9,429 nt of DNA from JAICYJ01 sp036263035. GTDB lineage: Bacteria; Actinomycetota; Thermoleophilia; Gaiellales; JAICJC01. The notes below the pieces were generated by a model. That model had not been told where the DNA came from and did not search any database. It saw only the letters and a list, made by a program, of their open reading frames with translations. Below, one piece after another: positions 1-5,529 of this stretch. The DNA lies in NCBI GenBank assembly GCA_036263035.1, contig DATAHR010000184.1:1-9429 (forward strand), written 5' to 3'. The translations under genes and the position numbers were made by a program. Each line of letters begins with the position of its first letter. The first letter of the stretch is position 1.

Positions 1-492
1 CGGATCGAGCGGAGCGGGTACGGCGAGTTCCTGTTCTGGGACTGGTTCCGCGAGCCCGGCTTTCCGCTCAACCGCATCGAGTTCCACGGAGCTCCGATCC
101 TGGCGGCCGGGCGGAACTTCGGGTCGGGAAGCTCGGGGGAACATGCGGCCTGGGCGCTGCAGGACTACGGATACGAGGCGGTCGTGGCGCCGAGCTTCTC
201 GGACATCTTCCGCTCGAACTGCACGAAGATCGGGCTGCTGCCGGTGGAGCTGCCGGAGGAGGACGTGCGCGAGCTGATCGAGCAGGCGCCCGCCCCGGCG
301 CGGATCGACCTCGCCGAGCAGACCGTCACGCTGCCGTCCGGGCGTGTTGCCACGTTCGACATCGATCCGCACGTGAAGGATCGGCTGCTGAACGGATGGG
401 ACGAGATCGCGCTGACCGAGAACCGGATGGCGGAGATCGAACAGTACGAGGCCACGCGCGAGCGCGAGGGGCCGAACGTGCTGGCGCTGTAG
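1..492 (+). CDS. leuD: 3-isopropylmalate dehydratase small subunit (5'-truncated by window edge)
   Basis: This subunit pairs with LeuC to isomerise 2-isopropylmalate to 3-isopropylmalate in cytoplasmic leucine synthesis. The frame is open from base 1 and ends at TAG 490-492, giving 163 visible residues; the start lies upstream. Family landmarks are visible: the swivel-domain stretch NFGSGSSGEH (nt 115-144), then AWALQDYGY, APSFSDIFRSNC and GLLPVEL, and a C-terminal segment ending in WDEIALTENRMAEIEQYE, as in actinobacterial LeuD. The usual signature is GSSREH; here the Arg codon is replaced by ggg (Gly) at 136-138. By analogy with aconitase (Ser642/Arg644, pig numbering) that Arg contacts substrate, so the change is notable. 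The conserved Ser pair is kept. LeuC would be expected upstream, outside the window. A homoaconitase-like or other small-subunit paralogue is the main alternative. Confidence 0.92.
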   Translation, partial: RIERSGYGEFLFWDWFREPGFPLNRIEFHGAPILAAGRNFGSGSSGEHAAWALQDYGYEAVVAPSFSDIFRSNCTKIGLLPVELPEEDVRELIEQAPAPARIDLAEQTVTLPSGRVATFDIDPHVKDRLLNGWDEIALTENRMAEIEQYEATREREGPNVLAL

Positions 493-525
493 CGGACGGT
501 TCATCCTCGCCGTAGCCGCGCCCGC

Positions 526-542
526 CAGTAAGATCGCGCGGG
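526..542 (+). promoter_or_regulatory. Possible -10 element for a leaderless pntAA transcript
   Basis: The 50-bp gap between leuD and pntAA contains TAAGAT at 529-534, a TANNNT-type -10 hexamer, with 8 nt before the ATG at 543. No purine-rich ribosome binding site precedes that ATG. This spacing is typical of actinobacterial leaderless transcripts, in which transcription starts at or next to the start codon. No good -35 hexamer was found 16-18 bp upstream. This is inference from motif and spacing only. Confidence 0.35.
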
Positions 543-1673
543 ATGCGAGTCGGGGTGCCATCCGAGCACGGTTCCATCGAGCGACGCGTGGCGCTGACGC
601 CCGACGCTGTGGCGCGGCTGCAGCCGCTCGGCGTGGAGGTGCTCCTCCAGTCCGGCGCCGGCGACGCCGCCGCGCTCCCGGACGCGGACTACGAGACGGC
701 CGGTGCCCGGATCGTCGCCGACGGCAAGGCGCTGCTGGACGAGTCCGACATGATCGTGATGGTCACCCGCCCGCGCGAGGAGGAGGTTTCGGCCTTCCGC
801 CCCGGAACGAGCGTGGTCGGCATGCTGCAGCCGCTGATCCACCGCGAGCTGGTCGACGCGCTCGCATCCGGATCGATCACGGCCTTCAGCCTCGACGCGA
901 TCCCGCGCATCACCCGCTCGCAGTCGATGGACGCTCTGTCTTCCCAGGCAACGGTATCGGGCTACAAGGCGGTGTTGATCGCGGCCGACCAGCTCCCCAA
1001 GTTCTTCCCGATGCTGATGACGGCCGCCGGCACGGTCGCGCCGGCCAAGGTGTTCGTGCTGGGAGCCGGCGTCGCCGGCCTGCAGGCGATCGCGACCGCG
1101 CGCCGCCTTGGAGCCGTCGTGTCGGCGTTCGACACACGGCCGGTGGTGCGCGAGCAGGTGCAGAGCCTGGGAGCGGCATTCGTCGAGCTGGAGCTGGACG
1201 TCGAGGAGGGCGAGGACGCGCGCGGCTACGCCCGCGAGCTGAGCGAGGCGCAGTACGCCCAGCAGCAGGAGCTCGTGGCGCGCACGGTGTCCGAGTCGGA
1301 CGTGGTCATCACGACCGCGCTGATTCCCGGACGTCCGGCGCCGCGCCTGATCACGGCGGAAGGCGTCGCCTCGATGCGGACCGGATCCGTGATCGTCGAC
1401 CTGGCCGCTGAGACGGGAGGTAACTGCGAGCTGACCGTGCCAGGCGAGGTGGTCGTGCGCGACGGCGTCACCATCGTGGGGACGCTCAACCTGCCCTCCA
1501 CCATGCCGCTGCACGCCAGCCAGATGTATGCCCGCAACATCACCAACCTGCTTGCGCTGATCGTCAAGGATGGCGAGATGCACCTCGACTTCGAGGACGA
1601 GATCGTCGCCGACGCCTGCATCACGCACGACGGCGCCGTGGTGTCCAAGCTGCTTACAGAGGTGAAGGTATGA
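543..1673 (+). CDS. pntAA: NAD(P)+ transhydrogenase subunit alpha, NAD(H)-binding domain I
   Basis: This is the soluble NAD(H)-binding subunit (376 aa) of proton-translocating transhydrogenase, which transfers hydride from NADH to NADP+ using the proton gradient. It matches the separate-subunit form (about 380 aa, as in Rhodospirillum rubrum) rather than the fused E. coli PntA. Visible landmarks are the N-terminal VGVPSE and ERRVALTP; the RQD-loop region TRSQSMDALSSQATVSGY (residues 124-141); the Rossmann glycine motif GAGVAGLQ (174-181); Asp197 in FDTRP at the end of strand 2, expected to bind the NAD ribose; and EQVQSLGAAFVELE after it. It acts at the cytoplasmic face on the membrane subunits. 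The ATG at 543 fits the family N-terminus, although no Shine-Dalgarno sequence precedes it. The stop overlaps the next gene by ATGA. Alanine dehydrogenase is a relative, but the following pntAB and pntB exclude it. Confidence 0.96.
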   Translation: MRVGVPSEHGSIERRVALTPDAVARLQPLGVEVLLQSGAGDAAALPDADYETAGARIVADGKALLDESDMIVMVTRPREEEVSAFRPGTSVVGMLQPLIHRELVDALASGSITAFSLDAIPRITRSQSMDALSSQATVSGYKAVLIAADQLPKFFPMLMTAAGTVAPAKVFVLGAGVAGLQAIATARRLGAVVSAFDTRPVVREQVQSLGAAFVELELDVEEGEDARGYARELSEAQYAQQQELVARTVSESDVVITTALIPGRPAPRLITAEGVASMRTGSVIVDLAAETGGNCELTVPGEVVVRDGVTIVGTLNLPSTMPLHASQMYARNITNLLALIVKDGEMHLDFEDEIVADACITHDGAVVSKLLTEVKV

Positions 1674-1975
1674 CCCACGAGCTCGTCCTGCAGATCACCG
1701 TCCTGGTGCTCGCGGCCTTCGTCGGCTTCGAGGTGATCTCGAAGGTGCCGACCACGCTCCACACGCCGCTGATGTCGGGAACCAACGCGATCCACGGCAT
1801 CGTCATCGTCGGCGCCATCCTGGTGGTCGGCAGCACGAACTCGCTGCTCGTGGAGGTGCTCGGCACCATCGCGGTCGCATTCGGCGCCATCAACGTGGCC
1901 GGTGGCTTCCTCGTCACCGACCGCATGCTCCACATGTTCAAGCAGAAGCCGGGAGAGAAGAACCGCGATGCATGA
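1670..1975 (+). CDS. pntAB: NAD(P)+ transhydrogenase subunit alpha part 2 (membrane)
   Basis: This is the small membrane subunit (101 aa) forming part of the proton channel with PntB. Three hydrophobic helices are visible at roughly residues 5-22, 40-57 and 62-84, followed by a short basic cytoplasmic tail (FKQKPGEKNRD). The conserved family segment KVPTTLHTPLMSGTNAIHG spans residues 25-43, with His42 at the start of the second helix. Known structural work on Thermus thermophilus places the channel histidine at this same position of alpha-2. The start ATG at 1670 overlaps the pntAA stop in ATGA, so translation is likely coupled. The C-terminus overlaps the pntB start by 8 bp. Length is typical for actinobacterial and Thermus-type alpha-2 proteins. 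Confidence 0.95.
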   Translation: MTHELVLQITVLVLAAFVGFEVISKVPTTLHTPLMSGTNAIHGIVIVGAILVVGSTNSLLVEVLGTIAVAFGAINVAGGFLVTDRMLHMFKQKPGEKNRDA

Positions 1976-3362
1976 GCGTGAGGCGTTCGACCTCGCCTAC
2001 CTGGCGTGCTCCGCCATGTTCATCTACGGGCTGAAGCAGCTCGCGTCGCCTCGCACCGCGGTACGGGGGAACCAGCTCGCGGCGGCCGCGATGATCGTGG
2101 TGATCGCCGTCACGCTGTGGGACTCGGGCACCCACAACCTGGTCTGGATCTTCGCCGGCATGGCGGTCGGCGGCGCGATCGGCGTGTACTCCGCCCGGGC
2201 GGTGAAGATGACTGCGATGCCGCAGATGGTCGCGCTGTTCAACGGCGTCGGCGGCGGGGCAGCCGCGCTGATCGCGTTCAGCGAGTTCCACATCGCCACC
2301 TCGGGCAACGGGGTGATGCCGAACAACGAGCTGTGGTCGACGCTGTTCTCCGCGATCGTCGGCTCCATCAGCTTCGCCGGGTCGATGGTGGCGTTCGGGA
2401 AGCTGCAGGAGCTCGTGACGGGCAGCCCGGTGACGCTCCCGGCGCAGAAGCTGGTGAATGCGGTGATATTCGGGGCGATCCTGGTGCTGGCCGTGTGGCA
2501 GTTCGTCGGCACGCAGCGGGAGCTGCTGGTGGTGATCGCGATGGTGCTCGCACTGGCGCTGGGCGTCATCATGGTGATGGCGATCGGCGGCGCAGACATG
2601 CCGGTGGTGATCTCGCTGCTGAACTCGTTCACCGGGCTGGCCGCCGCCGCGACCGGCTTCGTGCTGGACAACAACGCGCTGATCATCGCGGGCACGCTGG
2701 TCGGAGCATCCGGCACGCTGCTCACCCAGATGATGGGCAAGGCGATGAACCGCTCCATCGCCAACGTCGTGTTCGGCGCGTTCGGGACCGGGTCCGGCAA
2801 CGCCGGCGCCGCCGTGGGCACGGCGGGCGGCCAGGTGCGGGCGACCTCGGCCGACGACGTGGCCGTGATGCTGGCGTATGCGCGGCGCGTGGTGATCGTC
2901 CCCGGGTATGGCCTGGCGGTGGCGCAGGCGCAGCACACGATCCGCGAGCTCGCGGATCACCTCGAGTCGCGCGGCGTGGACGTGCGCTACGCGATCCACC
3001 CGGTGGCCGGCCGCATGCCGGGGCATATGAACGTGCTGCTGGCCGAGGCGGACGTGCCGTACACGCAGCTGTACGAGATGGACGACATCAACGATGAGTT
3101 CCCCCGCACGGACGTGTCGCTGGTGATCGGGGCGAACGACGTCGTCAACCCCGCGGCGAAGAACACGCCGGGCAGCCCGATCTACGGAATGCCGGTGCTG
3201 AACGTCGACCAATCCTCCGCGGTGGTGGTGCTGAAGCGCAGCATGAACACCGGCTTCGCCGGGATCGAGAACGAGCTGTTCTACGACCCCAAGACGACGA
3301 TGCTGTTCGGCGATGCCAAGGAGTCGATCATGCGCCTGATCGGCGCCGTCAAAGCCGTCTGA
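1968..3362 (+). CDS. pntB: NAD(P)+ transhydrogenase subunit beta
   Basis: This is the membrane and NADP(H)-binding subunit (464 aa). Residues 1-265 are strongly hydrophobic (about nine helices) and include MTAMPQMVALFNGVGGG (81-97) and LLNSFTGLAAA with Asn219, the counterpart of E. coli beta-Asn222. Domain III follows: the NADP fingerprint GYGLAVAQAQ (313-322), HPVAGRMPGHMNVLLAEA (344-361), GANDVVNPAA (388-397), and Lys423-Arg424 in KRSM, the pair known to hold the NADP 2'-phosphate. I chose ATG 1968 because it gives 464 aa, the length known for R. rubrum PntB, an N-terminus that fits the family, and a GGGAGAG ribosome binding site about 10 nt upstream. An in-frame ATG at 1902 would add 22 Ser/Arg-rich residues over pntAB and is rejected. 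The E. coli beta-His91 position is Asn92 here. Confidence 0.96.
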   Translation: MHEREAFDLAYLACSAMFIYGLKQLASPRTAVRGNQLAAAAMIVVIAVTLWDSGTHNLVWIFAGMAVGGAIGVYSARAVKMTAMPQMVALFNGVGGGAAALIAFSEFHIATSGNGVMPNNELWSTLFSAIVGSISFAGSMVAFGKLQELVTGSPVTLPAQKLVNAVIFGAILVLAVWQFVGTQRELLVVIAMVLALALGVIMVMAIGGADMPVVISLLNSFTGLAAAATGFVLDNNALIIAGTLVGASGTLLTQMMGKAMNRSIANVVFGAFGTGSGNAGAAVGTAGGQVRATSADDVAVMLAYARRVVIVPGYGLAVAQAQHTIRELADHLESRGVDVRYAIHPVAGRMPGHMNVLLAEADVPYTQLYEMDDINDEFPRTDVSLVIGANDVVNPAAKNTPGSPIYGMPVLNVDQSSAVVVLKRSMNTGFAGIENELFYDPKTTMLFGDAKESIMRLIGAVKAV

Positions 3363-3376
3363 GCGGCTCCTCAACC

Positions 3377-3437
3377 GTCACAACTGCGTGCCAATCCCGC
3401 AACGCCGGTCCGGTCGGGCTTTGACTCCAATAATTGG
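3377..3437. repeat. 61-bp direct repeat, copy 1
   Basis: This copy begins GTCACAACTGCGTGCCAA and ends CTTTGACTCCAATAATTGG. It matches copy 2 at 51 of 61 positions without gaps. The last 19 bases are identical in both copies and end in CCAATAATTGG, a 5-bp inverted repeat around a central A. Differences cluster in the GC-rich middle. I do not recognise the family. It may be an extragenic repeat, a protein-binding site or the 3' end signal of a transcript. Confidence 0.85.
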
Positions 3438-3444
3438 CCGCGAG

Positions 3445-3458
3445 TGGGCTTTCGCCCA
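3445..3458. other. Small perfect hairpin between the repeats
   Basis: TGGGC (3445-3449) and GCCCA (3454-3458) form a 5-bp stem with a TTTC loop. It sits between the two 61-bp repeats and about 85 bp past the pntB stop. No T-run follows on either strand, so it is at best a weak terminator candidate. Confidence 0.4.
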
Positions 3459-3474
3459 ACCAGGCGGCGAAGGT

Positions 3475-3535
3475 GTCACAATTTCGTGCCAAAGCCGTCA
3501 CGCCCGCCCGGTGGGTCTTTGACTCCAATAATTGG
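3475..3535. repeat. 61-bp direct repeat, copy 2
   Basis: This second copy starts 98 bp after the first. It begins GTCACAATTTCGTGCCAAAG and ends with the same 19-base block CTTTGACTCCAATAATTGG. In this copy CAAAG (16-20 of the unit) and CTTTG (43-47) can pair. Copy 1 can pair CCCG with CGGG in the same region, so both may fold around the variable middle. The 37-bp spacer between copies contains the small hairpin at 3445-3458. Confidence 0.85.
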
Positions 3536-3580
3536 GTCGCCGGATTGCGGTATTGACGCCGGCGGGTATTTGGGCGTCCG

Positions 3581-4378
3581 TCAGGTCAGCGTCTTGATGT
3601 AGGCCACCAGCTGGGCGATCTGCTGATCCGTCAGGATCGACCCCCAGTGCGGCATGCTCACGATCGGCGCCTTGCCGATCACGCTTCCCGATCGGATCAC
3701 GTCCGCGATCTTCGCGTTGGTGTTGAACTCGTCCGCGAAATCCTTGCCCGACAGCGGCGGAATCGTCAGGTCCGGCGACTGCGGGTTCGGCACTCCGCCG
3801 AGGGCGTTCGGCCCGTGGCAGTTGATGCAGCCGTACTTCGTGTACAGCGCCTGCCCGGCCGTCGCGTCTCCCTGGTTGACGGGCACCGTCACCGCGTCCG
3901 CCGTTGCCACGTCGGGGAACCCCGCCTTCATGTAGGCAACCAGCTCGTTGATCTGCGGCTTCGCGATGATGCCGTGCCAGATCGGCATGAACGGCCTGGT
4001 CGGATCCTGGCTGACGCCCGCGCCGTGCTCGATCGTCGTGGTCAGCTGCTGCGCCGTCAGATTCGGGGCCAGGTTGTCCAGTGCGGGCACGTACGGCGAG
4101 ACGCCGCCCACACCCCGGTCGCCGTGGCACTGGGCGCAGGCGAACTGCACGAACGCGTGCGCCCCCAGCGCGATCTCCTGGGAGACAGCCGTGGTCTGCG
4201 AGCCTGAGGTCGAGCCTCCGCCACCGCTGCCCGCCGTTGCCGGCGTGGACGACCCGTTGCTCTTGCCAAAGTAGTACGCCGCCACGCCGACGCCGCACAA
4301 CGTCAGCACGATCGCGGCGATCGCTACCGCGACGACGCTGCCGTCACTCCGTTGCTGTTTACGGGGCTCCGGGTCCAT
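3581..4378 (-). CDS. Membrane-anchored dihaem cytochrome c
   Basis: This 265-aa protein has two c-type haem domains and probably carries electrons on the outer face of the membrane. A short basic N-terminus (RKQQR) is followed by one transmembrane helix at about 14-37, then a Gly/Ser/Thr linker at 39-64. Domain 1 has CAQCH at 81-85 with Met131 (FMPIWHG) as likely sixth ligand. Domain 2 has CINCH at 184-188 with Met242 (SMPHWG). Each domain ends in the usual helix (INELVAYMKAG; IAQLVAYIKTL), which indicates an internal duplication. Cys28 lies inside the helix without a proper lipobox, so it is unlikely to be a lipoprotein. ATG 4378 gives the natural anchor. No clear ribosome binding site was seen. 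It follows the peptidase gene by 80 bp on the same strand. No oxidase or bc1 genes are nearby, so the partner is unknown. Confidence 0.9.
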   Translation of the reverse strand: MDPEPRKQQRSDGSVVAVAIAAIVLTLCGVGVAAYYFGKSNGSSTPATAGSGGGGSTSGSQTTAVSQEIALGAHAFVQFACAQCHGDRGVGGVSPYVPALDNLAPNLTAQQLTTTIEHGAGVSQDPTRPFMPIWHGIIAKPQINELVAYMKAGFPDVATADAVTVPVNQGDATAGQALYTKYGCINCHGPNALGGVPNPQSPDLTIPPLSGKDFADEFNTNAKIADVIRSGSVIGKAPIVSMPHWGSILTDQQIAQLVAYIKTLT

Positions 4379-4458
4379 GTGGCCACGATGACGCTACACC
4401 CGGGAGCCGGCGACGTGGCGCCCGCTGGGCCGCTCTGCGGGAAACTACGTACCGCGGG
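4379..4458 (-). other. 80-bp gap upstream of the cytochrome c gene
   Basis: This is the only non-coding space between the peptidase stop and the cytochrome start on the minus strand. Reading toward the cytochrome, TAGCGT lies 12 nt before the ATG, which is too far for a standard leaderless start. No good -35 hexamer or ribosome binding site is evident. Either a weak promoter lies here or the cytochrome is the third gene of the SNF2-peptidase transcript. The sequence does not decide this. Confidence 0.4.
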
Positions 4459-5529
4459 TCACAGCCGGGCAATGAGGGCGGCCAGCAGCTCGCTCCGCTC
4501 CTCCATCGACGCGAGCGAGACCCGCTCGTCATCGGCGTGCGCTCCCGCCCCGATCGGCCCCAGTCCGTCCAGCACCGGCGCGCCGATCGCCGCGGCGAAG
4601 TTGCCGTCCGAGCCGCCGCCGGAGGCATTCTCGGACAGGCTCTGCCCGAGCCGCTCTGCGATCTCGATCGCGTGCTGCGCGAGCCTCGCCGACTCCGCGC
4701 TGCGGATCATCGGCGGGCGCGTGACGCCGCCCGTCACCTCCAGCTCTGCCCCCTGCAGCACGGGCCGCAGGCCGCGGATCGCCGCCTCCAGCCGCTCCTG
4801 CTCCGGCGCCGTCCACGCGCGCGCGTCGATCCTCGCCCAGGCCTCGGCCGCAACCACGTTGTCGCCGGTGCCACCGCCCACCTGCCCGACGTTCACACGA
4901 ACGCCCCGCTCCGGGTCGACCAGCTTCGTCAGCGCCAGCGTCTGGTGCGCCAGCTCGACGACCGCAGACACCCCGCCCCCCTGATGCCCTGCGTGCGCCG
5001 CCTGTCCCCGGATCGCCAGCTGGTACCGGGCCAGCCCCGACCGCTGGGTCGTCATCGTGCCGTCCCGCACCGGCGGCTCCACGACCAGCACGGCGCGCGA
5101 CCGGGCGGCGACTTCCTCCACGACCGGCCGCCCGGTCGGGCTGCCGATCTCCTCGTCCGCCGTCAGCAGCGCCGTGACCGGCCGCGTCAGGGGCGACGCC
5201 CGGCGGATCCCCTCCAGCATCACCACGATCCCGCCCTTCATGTCGAGGGCGCCCGGGCCGTGCGCGAGGTCACCGCGAACCGCGAAGGGCATCCGCTGCA
5301 GCGTTCCAGCCGGCCACACGGTGTCCATGTGGGCCGCCACCGCGACCGTCTCGCCGGGAGCCTGCGGCCCGAACTCGGCCACGAGATGCTCGCCGCGCTG
5401 CTCCACCCGACCGCCCAGCCCCATCAGCTCGGCCGCCAGGAACTCGCGGATATGCGCCATCCGCGTCGCGTCCCCCGTCGGGCTCTCGAGCTCGACCAGG
5501 TGCCGGAGCATGTCGACGGGCTGCATCAT
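4459..5529 (-). CDS. M20-family metallopeptidase, carboxypeptidase G2-like
   Basis: This 356-aa di-zinc amidohydrolase has no signal peptide and so is probably cytoplasmic. Metal and catalytic residues are all visible: His67 and Asp69 in AAHMDTVWP, bridging Asp96 in GALDMKGG, catalytic Glu126 and ligand Glu127 in TADEEIGS, Glu151 in VVEPP, and His331 in GAGAHADDE. The lid/dimer domain (about 163-270) carries RGQAAHAGH with His179. The overall pattern, including GGGSDGNFAAAIGAPVLDGLGP, is closest to the CPG2/glutamate carboxypeptidase group rather than DapE or ArgE; the substrate cannot be read from sequence. ATG 5529 overlaps the SNF2 stop in ATGA, so translation is likely coupled. A second Met follows at once and would give a TGATG junction instead. 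It lies downstream of SNF2 and 80 bp upstream of the cytochrome. Confidence 0.93.
   Translation of the reverse strand: MMQPVDMLRHLVELESPTGDATRMAHIREFLAAELMGLGGRVEQRGEHLVAEFGPQAPGETVAVAAHMDTVWPAGTLQRMPFAVRGDLAHGPGALDMKGGIVVMLEGIRRASPLTRPVTALLTADEEIGSPTGRPVVEEVAARSRAVLVVEPPVRDGTMTTQRSGLARYQLAIRGQAAHAGHQGGGVSAVVELAHQTLALTKLVDPERGVRVNVGQVGGGTGDNVVAAEAWARIDARAWTAPEQERLEAAIRGLRPVLQGAELEVTGGVTRPPMIRSAESARLAQHAIEIAERLGQSLSENASGGGSDGNFAAAIGAPVLDGLGPIGAGAHADDERVSLASMEERSELLAALIARL

Larger units (their letters stand above)
3363..3580. other. Non-coding convergent intergenic region with repeats
   Basis: This 218-bp gap lies between the ends of pntB and the cytochrome c gene, which converge on it. It is less GC-rich than its surroundings and holds two 61-bp direct repeats (listed separately) and small inverted repeats. 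The inverted repeats are TGGGC/GCCCA around 3445-3458 and GACGCC/GGCGTC around 3555-3578. No credible open frame, tRNA or T-rich intrinsic terminator was seen. Transcription from both sides must end here or run antisense into the opposite gene. Confidence 0.7.

Noticed and set aside
1902..1967. Upstream ATG extending pntB by 22 residues
   Set aside because: The added Ser/Arg-rich residues are the shifted reading of pntAB. Starting at 1968 gives the family length and has a ribosome binding site.
1938..3374. Long open frames antisense to and out of frame with pntB
   Set aside because: They have His/Arg-rich composition and no recognisable motifs, while PntB is complete and conserved along the same stretch.
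3377..3535. Possible CRISPR array
   Set aside because: There are only two units, 61 bp long and 16% diverged, with one 37-bp spacer and no cas gene. It does not meet array criteria.
3555..3578. GACGCC/GGCGTC inverted repeat just past the cytochrome stop as an intrinsic terminator
   Set aside because: The 6-bp stem has a 12-nt loop and no T-run on the minus strand. In sequence this rich in G and C, such a repeat is easily due to chance.
4280..4300. Lipoprotein signal for the cytochrome (Cys28 in LTLCG)
   Set aside because: The residue before Cys is Leu, not Gly, Ala or Ser, and the Cys sits in the middle of the hydrophobic helix. An uncleaved anchor fits better.
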